Program-made: the position numbers and the translations under genes | In this document: piece by piece, positions 1-5,779 of the stretch | Position numbering within the stretch: position 1 is the stretch's first letter | Layout of the letters: each line of letters begins with the position of its first letter | The notes under the pieces: model-generated | Databases searched by the model: none | Seen by the model: only the letters and a program-made list of their open reading frames with translations | Told to the model about the DNA's origin: nothing | Assembly (NCBI GenBank): GCA_017480395.1 | Contig: JAFVAS010000007.1 | Coordinates: 1-5,779 of the forward strand | DNA length: 5,779 nt | Direction: 5' to 3' | Origin: Oscillospiraceae bacterium | GTDB lineage: Bacteria > Bacillota > Clostridia > Oscillospirales > Oscillospiraceae

Positions 1-1286
1 ACGTTGGCGGACATCAGGAATCGCACCTGATCCATGCCAGTGGCGTCCATGCCGAGACCGCCCGTCTTGGGGACGATCTCCACCTCAAAGCGCACCTTGG
101 GCATATCCAGGTCGCTCAGCTCACTCTGAATCCTTGCCTGGAGCCGATCTGCCGCCTCCCGCCGCGCCCGGGTCAGCGCCCGGCCCCGTTTTTCCGCCTC
201 CCGGCGGTGGGCGGCCAGCTTTTTCTCCAGTTGCTCGATCCGGTCGCTGGAATACTGGATCTGATCCAGCTCCTCCCGGCACCGCTCCAGGTAGTTCAGC
301 ATCTCCTCCACCGTGCTGCCGTATTTTTTCTCCAGCCGGTAGAGCTGATCCAGGCGGCTCTCCATCCGGTCAATGTCCTCCGGGGAGACATCCAGTTCCC
401 CCCGCAGATCCCGGGCCACCTCCAGGGCGTCATAGGCCTCCATCTGCATCTCACTCAGACGCTGGGCGATCTCGGCGAGGGATGCGGCCTGATCGCTCCC
501 CTGCTCCACGCAGCGGGCGGCGCGGCCGAGGGCGTTGGCGGCGGTGCTCAGCAGGCTGAGCGCCCCCTCGACCTCTCCCCCGCCGTCCAGGGCGTAGTCC
601 GCCTCCTCCAGCGCGGAGATCATCTTACCGGCGTTGCGCAGAAAGCTCTTCCTCGCCGCCAGCTCCTCGTCCTCTCCGGGCTTGAGCTTGGCCCGCTCCA
701 GCTCCCCGATCTGATAGGTCAGGGTGTCGATGCGGCGGGATTTTTCCGCGTCATCCATCTGCAGCGACTGGATCTCCCGTCGGGTCTCGGCCAGGGCCTG
801 GTAGGGCTCCCGATAGGCACTCAGCCAGGGCTCCACATTGCCGAAGCGATCCAGGTAGTCCAGGTGACAGCCCTCGTCCAGCAACTGCTGTCCGTCGTGC
901 TGGCCGTGGATGTTGAGCAGCTGCTGCCCCAGCGCCTTGAGCTGCGCCACCGTCAGCGGCCTTCCATTGACCCGGCAGGCATTGCGGCCGTCGGCCTGGA
1001 TCTCCCGCTCCAACAGCAGCTCCCCATTCTCGTCCGGCTGGACGCCCGTGCGGGCAAACCACTCCAGCGCGGGCAGGGCGCAGAACACCGCGCTGACAAA
1101 GGCGGATTTCGCCCCGGTGCGGATCAGGTCGCGGCTGGTGCGCTCCCCCAGCACGGCGCTGATGGAGTCGATGACGATGGATTTGCCCGCGCCCGTCTCG
1201 CCCGTCAGGGCATTGAAGCCGGGGCCAAAGCGGATGTCCGCCGATTCGATCAGGGCGATATTCTCAATGTGAAGCAGGGATAGCAC
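1..1286 (-). CDS. recN: DNA repair ATPase RecN (3' end beyond window)
   Basis: RecN is an SMC-like ATPase of the bacterial cytoplasm that acts early in recombinational repair of DNA double-strand breaks. The 428 codons present read without a stop. The N-terminus (LLHIENIALIES) is typical of the family. The Walker A loop GETGAGKS is at about residues 29-36 and the Q-loop region NIHGQHD at about 125-131. A Gln/Glu-rich, coiled-coil-prone arm follows from about 150 to 370 and includes the family-like block YQIGELERAKLKPGEDEEL near 191-209. RecN is usually about 550-575 residues, so roughly the last quarter, with the ABC signature and Walker B, lies beyond position 1. The window ends at MSAN, just before the usual (P/V)GE...ASGGE region. 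The start is GTG: an in-frame TGA lies three codons upstream (1293-1295), a Shine-Dalgarno-like AAGGTGAG sits 5 nt before the GTG, and the protein then aligns with the normal RecN start. It follows argR by 41 nt, a pairing conserved in Bacillota. Confidence 0.97.
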   Translation of the reverse strand, partial: MLSLLHIENIALIESADIRFGPGFNALTGETGAGKSIVIDSISAVLGERTSRDLIRTGAKSAFVSAVFCALPALEWFARTGVQPDENGELLLEREIQADGRNACRVNGRPLTVAQLKALGQQLLNIHGQHDGQQLLDEGCHLDYLDRFGNVEPWLSAYREPYQALAETRREIQSLQMDDAEKSRRIDTLTYQIGELERAKLKPGEDEELAARKSFLRNAGKMISALEEADYALDGGGEVEGALSLLSTAANALGRAARCVEQGSDQAASLAEIAQRLSEMQMEAYDALEVARDLRGELDVSPEDIDRMESRLDQLYRLEKKYGSTVEEMLNYLERCREELDQIQYSSDRIEQLEKKLAAHRREAEKRGRALTRARREAADRLQARIQSELSDLDMPKVRFEVEIVPKTGGLGMDATGMDQVRFLMSAN

Positions 1287-1291
1287 CGCGT

Positions 1292-1299
1292 CTCACCTT
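1292..1299 (-). promoter_or_regulatory. Ribosome binding site of recN
   Basis: AAGGTGAG on the minus strand ends 5 nt before the GTG at 1286. It lies in the 41-nt argR-recN gap and supports the GTG start, because the only nearby ATG (minus strand, about 1316-1314) runs into a stop within three codons. It is a weaker match to AAGGAGG than the sites before tlyA, nadK and argR. Confidence 0.65.
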
Positions 1300-1327
1300 A
1301 TCCTTACTCTTGCATGTGATGCCGGCG

Positions 1328-1780
1328 TTATTTCAGCATCAGATGGATCTCGTTACAGAACTCCTCCGCGTTGGCGTTGGTGCGCATGATGAGCACCGCC
1401 GTGTCGTCCCCGGCGATGGAGCCCACCATATTGGGGATCTCCATACTGTCCAGCGCGGCGGCGGCGGCGTTGGCCAGGCCGGGCATGGTCTTGAGGACGA
1501 TCAGATTCTGGGCCAGGTCGAAGGAGATGACGCTCTCCCGAAAGATGGTCTGGAGGCGCTGGGCCAGCTCATTGCGCCCCCGGTGGACGGAGACGACGTA
1601 TTTGTAGGTGCCCGATTTTGTGCGCTCCTTGACCAGATGCAGCTCCTTTATGTCCCGGGAAATCGTCGCCTGGGTACAGGAAAAGCCCATCGCGTGCAGC
1701 CGCTCCAGCAGCTCCTCCTGCACCTCCAGATCCTCCTCCTGGATCAGCTTCAGAATCGCCTTTTGTCGTTTTTCTTTCAT
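1328..1780 (-). CDS. argR: Arginine repressor ArgR/AhrC
   Basis: ArgR is a hexameric, arginine-sensing transcription factor that represses arginine biosynthesis genes and, in some Bacillota, activates catabolic ones. The 150-residue product has the normal family length. The N-terminal winged-helix DNA-binding domain covers about residues 1-65, with the recognition segment TQATISRDIKEL at 36-47. The C-terminal oligomerisation and arginine-binding domain covers about 75-150 and contains KTMPGLANAAAAALD (97-111) and the hallmark GSIAGDDT (120-127), whose Asp pair contacts arginine in characterised ArgR proteins. The open frame extends upstream to 1855, but that extension would overlap nadK by 73 nt and lacks ArgR similarity. 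The ATG at 1780 gives the canonical MKEKRQKAILKLI start and has GGGGAGGG 7 nt upstream. It begins 2 nt after the nadK stop, so translational coupling is likely. Targets cannot be inferred here, and I see no convincing ARG box in the window. Confidence 0.97.
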   Translation of the reverse strand: MKEKRQKAILKLIQEEDLEVQEELLERLHAMGFSCTQATISRDIKELHLVKERTKSGTYKYVVSVHRGRNELAQRLQTIFRESVISFDLAQNLIVLKTMPGLANAAAAALDSMEIPNMVGSIAGDDTAVLIMRTNANAEEFCNEIHLMLK

Positions 1781-1782
1781 GT

Positions 1783-2643
1783 TCACGCCCTCCCCAGCTT
1801 GGAAAGCAGGATTTGATAGAAGCTCCGGTCGGTGAGGTGCACCAGATCGACACACCGCTCTGAGCGGGTGACGCGGATGGTGTCCCCGCCGGAGAGACGC
1901 ACCGCCCGTCCGCCGTCCACCGAGAGATAGGCGGTCTTGCGGGCCTGCCGCGCCAGACGCACCTCCACCACCCGATCCTGGGCGAGCACAATGGACTTGG
2001 ACTGCAGGGCGTGGGCGGCGATGGGGGTGATAATCAGGTTCTGGGCCTTGGGCTCCACGATGGGGCCTCCGGCGGAGAGCGAATAGGCGGTGGAGCCGGT
2101 GGGGGTCGCCACCACCACGCCGTCTCCGGAGACGGAGGCGATCTGCTCCCCGTCGGAGAAGATGCTCATCTCCACCACCCGGGCCACCGCCCCCTTGGTG
2201 ATGGCGGCGTCGTTCAGGGCGTGGTCGGCATAAATCTCCTGCCCCTCGTGGATCAGGCTGACGTCCAGCATCATCCGCGGCTCCACGGTGTACTCCCGCT
2301 TGGCGATGCGGGCGAGCTTGCTCAGCTCACTGTGCTCCAGCTCCGCGAGAAAGCCCACGCTGCCCATATTGACCCCCATGATGGGAACCCCGGAGTTATA
2401 GGCCTGCTTGGCCGCGTGGAGCAGGGTGCCGTCTCCGCCGAAGCAAATCAGCATGTCCGCGTCCGCCAGCTCCGAATCCATGTCGGAGTAGACCAGATGG
2501 CGGGGCAGCTCAAAGTGGGGGTCCGGCTCAAAGGGCAGGCAGAGCACCGTGTCCACCCCCGCCTCCCGCAGGATCTTGGCGGAGGACTGGGCCGCCCGCA
2601 GGCCCCGATCCCGGTAGGGGTTGGGGCTGAGAATGATCTTCAT
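1783..2643 (-). CDS. nadK: NAD kinase (ATP/polyphosphate-NAD kinase)
   Basis: NAD kinase phosphorylates the 2'-hydroxyl of the adenosine ribose of NAD to give NADP, the only de novo route to NADP(H) in the cytoplasm. The 286-residue product matches the usual bacterial length. The diagnostic GGDGT motif is at residues 69-73, followed by GVNMGSVGFLAE (90-101). The substrate-binding LND segment (ALNDAAITKG, 142-151) carries Asn144 and Asp145 in place of the NE pair found in many other NAD kinases, a variant common in clostridial enzymes. The glycine-rich block SGDGVVVATPTGSTAYSLSAGGP spans 172-194. The N-terminal SPNPYRD (6-12) corresponds to the usual NPxKD-type start of the fold. It lies 2 nt downstream of tlyA and 2 nt upstream of argR, so it is almost certainly co-translated with both. 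A link to NADPH demand in the MEP pathway, which starts with dxs upstream, is possible but only inference. Confidence 0.98.
   Translation of the reverse strand: MKIILSPNPYRDRGLRAAQSSAKILREAGVDTVLCLPFEPDPHFELPRHLVYSDMDSELADADMLICFGGDGTLLHAAKQAYNSGVPIMGVNMGSVGFLAELEHSELSKLARIAKREYTVEPRMMLDVSLIHEGQEIYADHALNDAAITKGAVARVVEMSIFSDGEQIASVSGDGVVVATPTGSTAYSLSAGGPIVEPKAQNLIITPIAAHALQSKSIVLAQDRVVEVRLARQARKTAYLSVDGGRAVRLSGGDTIRVTRSERCVDLVHLTDRSFYQILLSKLGRA
1788..1795 (-). promoter_or_regulatory. Ribosome binding site of argR (inside nadK end)
   Basis: GGGGAGGG on the minus strand lies 7 nt upstream of the argR ATG and within the last sense codons of nadK (Leu-Gly-Arg-Ala). It decides the argR start in favour of the ATG at 1780 over the upstream in-frame ATG at 1855, and it implies that ribosomes finishing nadK can re-initiate on argR. 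Confidence 0.8.
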
Positions 2644-2645
2644 AC

Positions 2646-3446
2646 TTATCCCTCCAGCGCCCGGTGGGACTCCTCCACCAGGGCGGCAAAATCGATCTGC
2701 TCCGAATGTCCCGCGCCGACGGTGAGCCAGCCGAGATACTCGATATTCCCCTCCGGCCCGCGTATGGGCGAGAAGGTCATCGCCCGCACCGAGAGGTCGT
2801 TCTCCTCCGCCTGGGCGACAAACCGGCGCACCACCTCAAGGTGCACCTCCGGGTCGCGGACAACACCCTTTTTGCCCACCTTTTCCCGGCCCGCCTCGAA
2901 CTGGGGCTTGACCAGGCAGACCAGCTGTCCGCTCCCCTTCATCAGCGGGCGCAGGGCGGGGAGAATCAGCCCCAGGGAGATGAAGGAGACATCCACGGAG
3001 ACGAAATCCAGCGCATCGGGGATCTGCTCTGATGTGAGGTATCGGGCGTTGGTACGCTCCATACACACCACCCGGGGATCATTGCGGATTTTCCAGTCCA
3101 GCTGGCCATAGCCCACGTCCACGGCATAGACCTTCGACGCGCCATTTTGCAGCATGCAGTCGGAGAATCCGCCGGTGGAGGCGCCGCAGTCCATGCAGAC
3201 CGCGCCCTCCAGGTCGATCGGAAAGGTCTGCATGGCCTTCTCCAGCTTCAGGCCGCCCAGGCTGACATAGCCCAGGGTTTTGCCCCGCACCTCGATGCGG
3301 GCGTCGTCGGCGATGGCAAAGCCCGCCTTGTCGATTTTTTTGTCGTTGACGTAGACAATGCCGCTCATGATACAGGCCTGGGCCTTCTGGCGGCTCTCGG
3401 CCAAGCCCCGCTCGACCAGGACGACATCCAGACGTTTGCCCTTCAT
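2646..3446 (-). CDS. tlyA: TlyA-family S4/FtsJ rRNA methyltransferase
   Basis: TlyA proteins are SAM-dependent rRNA 2'-O-ribose methyltransferases. The mycobacterial enzyme modifies C1409 of 16S and C1920 of 23S rRNA and affects capreomycin sensitivity; the family was first named as a haemolysin. The 266-residue product has an N-terminal S4 RNA-binding domain (about 4-60, RLDVVLVERGLAESRQKAQ) and a Rossmann-fold FtsJ domain (about 62-250). SAM motif I is DCGASTGGFSDCML (86-99). The K-D-K-E tetrad is in place as Lys67 (GGLKLEKA), Asp152 (VDVSFIS), Lys180 (LVKPQFE) and Glu236 (GNIEYL), each two positions below its number in Mycobacterium tuberculosis TlyA. The interdomain linker differs: the mycobacterial RAWVSRG segment reads LGYVSLG here. 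The ATG overlaps the dxs stop (ATGA), with AAGGAGG 7 nt upstream. Which rRNA sites it modifies cannot be told from sequence. Clostridial genomes often label this gene haemolysin A, which should not be read as a toxin. Confidence 0.96.
   Translation of the reverse strand: MKGKRLDVVLVERGLAESRQKAQACIMSGIVYVNDKKIDKAGFAIADDARIEVRGKTLGYVSLGGLKLEKAMQTFPIDLEGAVCMDCGASTGGFSDCMLQNGASKVYAVDVGYGQLDWKIRNDPRVVCMERTNARYLTSEQIPDALDFVSVDVSFISLGLILPALRPLMKGSGQLVCLVKPQFEAGREKVGKKGVVRDPEVHLEVVRRFVAQAEENDLSVRAMTFSPIRGPEGNIEYLGWLTVGAGHSEQIDFAALVEESHRALEG
2649..2655 (-). promoter_or_regulatory. Ribosome binding site of nadK (inside tlyA end)
   Basis: GGAGGGA on the minus strand overlaps the last codons of tlyA (Glu-Gly-stop). 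Its GGAGG core ends 7 nt before the nadK ATG at 2643. With the 2-nt gap between the genes, this supports translational coupling and fixes the nadK start. Confidence 0.8.
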
Positions 3447-5284
3447 TCAAGCGCCTCCTTCACTCGACGGACAATGCTGTCCGCGTCGATGCCCAGCCGC
3501 TTGCGCAGCTCCGGCACCGTGCCGTGGGGCACAAAGTCGTTGCCCGAGTCCAGGAGGATCAGGGAGCGCATCTGCACCCCCTGATCGGCCAGATCAAAGG
3601 ACAGGGCGTGGCCCAGGGAGTTGTGCTCGATGACCTCCTCCGCCACCAGCAGGCGGCGGGTCTTTTTCACCGAGTCCATCAGATGGTCAGAGCACAGCGG
3701 AATCAGCTGGTTGCATTTGACCACCTCGCAGGAGACGCCCTCCGCCTCCAGCTGCTCCGCCGCCGCCAGCAGCTCGTCCAGCATGGTGCCATAGCCCGCC
3801 AGGGTGAACTGCTCGCCGGGTCGGACGACGCAGTCCCGCTGTGCCGAGGTATCCTGCACAAGGCGGGCGCACTCCTGCCCCCGGGGATAGCGCACCGCCA
3901 CCGGCCCGTCATAGTCATAGACGGCGGCGCGGAGCATACTGCGCAGCTCGGCGTAGTTGGCGGGACAGAGCACGGTCATATGGGGCACCGTGGAGAGGTA
4001 GGCCAGATCAAAGACGCCCTGGTGGGTCTCCCCATCCGCGCCGACCAGACCGGCGCGATCCACGGCAAAGACCACATGCAGATTCTGCATCGCCACGTCG
4101 TGGAGCAGCATGTCATAGGCCCGCTGGAGGAAGGTGGAGTAGACCGCAAACACGGGAATCATCCCCTGCTTTGCCATTCCGGCGCACATGGCGACGGCAT
4201 GGCCCTCGGCGATGCCGACGTCGAACAGCCGCTCGGGACATGCCTCGGCAAAGGAATCCAACCCGGTGCCCGACTGCATGGCGGCAGTGACGGCGCAGAT
4301 GCGCGCATCCTCCCGGGCCAGCTGGGTCAGGGTCTCCCCAAAAACCGCGGAGAAATCCCTTGGACAGGCGGCGGGATCGACCCCCTGCTCCGGGTCGAAG
4401 GGGGACACGCCGTGGTAGAACTCCGGGGTGCGCTCCGCCGGCTCATAGCCCTTGCCCTTGGTGGTCAGCACATGGAAGACCACCGGGCCGGGCAGGTTGT
4501 CCGCCCAGCGCAGCAGCCGGGTCAGCTCGGTCACGTCGTGGCCGTCCACCGGGCCGACATAGTCAAAGCCCATATCCTCAAAGAAGGTGCTGGGCAAAAA
4601 GCTCCCCTTGATGGACCGCTTGATCCGATGGTTCAGATTGTAGAGGTGTATGCCGCCGGGAACGCTGTGCAGCACCCTGCCATAGCCCCGCTTGAAGCGC
4701 AGATAGCCCGGGCGCAGGTGCTGCCGCTCCAGCAGCCGCGCGATGCCGCCGACGTTCTTTTTGATGCTCATGCCGTTGTCATTCAGAATGACGATCAGCT
4801 TCTCCCCGCTGCCGCCGGCGTCAGCCAGCCCCTCGTAGGCCAGCCCGCCGGTGAGGGCACCGTCCCCCAGCAGGGCCACCACCCGGTAATCCCGGTGAAG
4901 CAGTGTCCGCGCCCGGGCCATCCCCAGAGCGACGGAGATGGAGTTGGAGGCGTGTCCGGCGATAAAGGCGTCGGCGTCGCTCTCATTGGGCTTCGGAAAC
5001 CCGGATAGGCCGCCCAGTTGGCGCATGGTGTCCATCCGTTCCGCCCGTCCGGTGAGCATCTTATGGGGATAGCACTGGTGCCCCACGTCGAACACCAGGC
5101 GATCCGTCTCAAAGTCAAAGACCCGGTGGAGGGCGACGGTGAGCTCCACCACCCCCAGGTTGGAGGCCAGGTGACCTCCGGTGTGGGAGACCGAGCGCAG
5201 CAGCTCATCGCGCACCTCGGCGCAGACGGTCTTTGCCTCTTCTTCACTTATTTCAGCGAGTTGTTTGCCCTTCCATTCGGACAT
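3443..5284 (-). CDS. dxs: 1-deoxy-D-xylulose-5-phosphate synthase
   Basis: DXS is a cytoplasmic, thiamine-diphosphate-dependent transketolase-like enzyme. It condenses pyruvate and glyceraldehyde 3-phosphate to DXP with loss of CO2, the entry step of the MEP isoprenoid pathway and also a source of thiamine and pyridoxal precursors. The 613 residues are close to the E. coli length of 620. Domain I (about 1-310) has SHTGGHLASNLGVVEL (33-48, with His38), DVGHQCYPHKMLTGR (66-80), and the ThDP/Mg motif GDGALTGG (140-147) ending in NDN (168-170). Domain II (about 311-475) has the catalytic glutamate in IAEGHAV (Glu360), YSTFLQRAYD (382-391), DRAGLVGADGETHQG (409-423, with Asp417 and His421) and RYPRG (465-469). 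Domain III (about 476-613) is the C-terminal transketolase fold. The residue after the catalytic Glu is Gly rather than the Gln of E. coli, a variant I associate with clostridial enzymes. The start at 5284 has GGGAG 10 nt upstream. The gene lies 33 nt after ispA and overlaps tlyA by 4 nt. Confidence 0.98.
   Translation of the reverse strand: MSEWKGKQLAEISEEEAKTVCAEVRDELLRSVSHTGGHLASNLGVVELTVALHRVFDFETDRLVFDVGHQCYPHKMLTGRAERMDTMRQLGGLSGFPKPNESDADAFIAGHASNSISVALGMARARTLLHRDYRVVALLGDGALTGGLAYEGLADAGGSGEKLIVILNDNGMSIKKNVGGIARLLERQHLRPGYLRFKRGYGRVLHSVPGGIHLYNLNHRIKRSIKGSFLPSTFFEDMGFDYVGPVDGHDVTELTRLLRWADNLPGPVVFHVLTTKGKGYEPAERTPEFYHGVSPFDPEQGVDPAACPRDFSAVFGETLTQLAREDARICAVTAAMQSGTGLDSFAEACPERLFDVGIAEGHAVAMCAGMAKQGMIPVFAVYSTFLQRAYDMLLHDVAMQNLHVVFAVDRAGLVGADGETHQGVFDLAYLSTVPHMTVLCPANYAELRSMLRAAVYDYDGPVAVRYPRGQECARLVQDTSAQRDCVVRPGEQFTLAGYGTMLDELLAAAEQLEAEGVSCEVVKCNQLIPLCSDHLMDSVKKTRRLLVAEEVIEHNSLGHALSFDLADQGVQMRSLILLDSGNDFVPHGTVPELRKRLGIDADSIVRRVKEALE
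3454..3460 (-). promoter_or_regulatory. Ribosome binding site of tlyA (inside dxs end)
   Basis: A perfect AAGGAGG on the minus strand lies in the last codons of dxs (Lys-Glu-Ala), 7 nt before the tlyA ATG at 3446. It is the strongest Shine-Dalgarno match in the window and fits initiation at the ATGA stop-start overlap. Confidence 0.85.
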
Positions 5285-5294
5285 CAGGCATTCA

Positions 5295-5299
5295 CTCCC
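5295..5299 (-). promoter_or_regulatory. Probable ribosome binding site of dxs
   Basis: GGGAG on the minus strand lies 10 nt before the dxs ATG at 5284, in the 33-nt ispA-dxs gap. The spacing is somewhat long. An alternative out-of-frame ATG lies 8 nt upstream of the true start, while the chosen frame gives a normal DXS N-terminus. Confidence 0.55.
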
Positions 5300-5317
5300 A
5301 TTTCTATCCGTAATCAG

Positions 5318-5779
5318 TCAATTGTTGCGTCCGGCCAGCCAGTCCGCCATGTCGCACAGGTATGCCGCGTCGGGAAAAGCCCCGGAAACGGCGTCCTTCG
5401 CCCGCCGGGTGCAGTCCAGAATGACCCGGCGGCAGCCCTCCTCCCCCAGCAGGGTGACGAAGGTGGACTTGTGATTCTCCGCGTCGGAGCCCACCGGCTT
5501 TCCCAGCTCCTCCGTGGTGGAGGTGCAGTCCAGCAGGTCGTCCCGCACCTGAAAGGCCAGGCCGATCTCGGCGGCATAGGCCCGGGCGGCGGCGAGCTGA
5601 GCCTCGGTTCCATCGGCGCAGAGGACGCCGATCACACAGGACGCCTCCAGCAGCGCGCCAGTCTTTTTGCGGTGCACCAGGGTCAGCTCCTCCAGATCGA
5701 GGGGGCGGGTCTCCCCCTCCAGATCCAGCACCTGTCCGGCGCACATACCGTCCTTTCCGGCGGCCCGGGCCAGCTCCAG
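5318..5779 (-). CDS. ispA: Polyprenyl (farnesyl-type) diphosphate synthase, C-terminal part
   Basis: This is a trans-isoprenyl diphosphate synthase, which joins isopentenyl diphosphate to allylic diphosphates to make geranyl/farnesyl (or longer) diphosphate for quinone and cell-wall lipid carriers. The window holds the last 153 residues; the frame is open through position 5779, so the start lies outside. The fragment begins LELARAAGKDGMCAGQVLDL, the conserved AAG..GM.(G)GQ..D block. HRKKTGALLEAS follows (fragment residues 36-47, with the Lys-Thr pair that binds substrate). The second Asp-rich motif is FQVRDDLLD (76-84, the DDxxD metal site), and then GKPVGSDAENHKSTFVTLLG appears. Family members are about 290-300 residues, so about half is missing, including the first DDxxD motif that governs chain length. 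The product length is therefore inferred, with farnesyl most likely because an ispA-dxs pair is the usual arrangement. It ends with TGA 33 nt before dxs, in the same reading frame as dxs. Confidence 0.94.
   Translation of the reverse strand: MELARAAGKDGMCAGQVLDLEGETRPLDLEELTLVHRKKTGALLEASCVIGVLCADGTEAQLAAARAYAAEIGLAFQVRDDLLDCTSTTEELGKPVGSDAENHKSTFVTLLGEEGCRRVILDCTRRAKDAVSGAFPDAAYLCDMADWLAGRNN

Noticed and set aside
207..1283. A 358-codon plus-strand open frame opposite recN
   Set aside because: Codon-aligned antisense to the recN reading frame, whose Walker A and Q-loop motifs show which strand is coding.
1312..1322. Short inverted repeat GCAT-GTG-ATGC in the argR-recN gap, considered as an ArgR operator or terminator
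   Set aside because: Only 4-bp arms; the spacing does not fit the TGnAT-4nt-ATnCA form of ARG boxes, and there is no GC-rich stem with a T run for a terminator.
1781..1855. 25-residue N-terminal extension of argR from an upstream ATG at 1855
   Set aside because: It would overlap nadK, has no ArgR similarity, and the internal ATG has a strong ribosome site and gives the canonical length.
2011..3111. A 366-codon plus-strand open frame across nadK and tlyA
   Set aside because: Antisense to two clear genes and codon-aligned with nadK; low-complexity translation without motifs.
3524..5008. A 494-codon plus-strand open frame opposite dxs
   Set aside because: It is codon-aligned antisense to a well-conserved dxs gene; its His/Gln/Gly-rich translation has no recognisable domain and the open frame is explained by codon bias.
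5316..5321. TTGACT on the minus strand before dxs, considered as a -35 promoter element
   Set aside because: No -10-like hexamer at 15-19 nt spacing; it overlaps the ispA stop codon and is probably chance.

Overview
The window is a compact, single-direction stretch of bacterial core genome with every gene on the minus strand. Read from high to low coordinates, the order is polyprenyl/farnesyl diphosphate synthase (ispA, 5' part outside the window), 1-deoxy-D-xylulose-5-phosphate synthase (dxs), TlyA-family rRNA 2'-O-methyltransferase (tlyA), NAD kinase (nadK), arginine repressor (argR) and the DNA repair ATPase RecN (recN, 3' part outside the window). This order is a familiar housekeeping cluster of Clostridia/Bacillota. 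The DNA is visibly GC-rich, and the proteins carry clostridial-style motif variants, such as IAEGHAV in Dxs and an LND motif in NadK. I infer a high-GC member of the Clostridia, plausibly Oscillospiraceae-like, but the genus cannot be named from this sequence.

Layout: ispA ends at 5318. After a 33-nt gap, dxs runs 5284-3443. Its TGA stop overlaps the tlyA ATG by 4 nt (ATGA). tlyA ends at 2646, 2 nt before the nadK start at 2643. nadK ends at 1783, 2 nt before the argR start at 1780. argR ends at 1328, and a 41-nt gap precedes the GTG start of recN at 1286, which runs off the window at position 1. Good Shine-Dalgarno sequences sit in the last codons of the preceding gene for tlyA, nadK and argR. 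I see no convincing promoter or terminator inside the window, so the whole stretch looks like part of one transcription unit with coupled translation. No stretch longer than 41 nt is without a gene.

Functionally the cluster mixes isoprenoid synthesis (Dxs makes the first MEP-pathway intermediate, and the IspA-type enzyme condenses the C5 products), cofactor supply (NadK makes NADP), ribosome modification (TlyA), arginine-responsive regulation (ArgR) and double-strand-break repair (RecN). There are no mobile elements, CRISPR arrays, RNA genes or visible signs of transfer. I did not find a new biological system here. The long plus-strand open frames are antisense shadows, explained by avoidance of TTA, CTA and TCA codons in the real genes.
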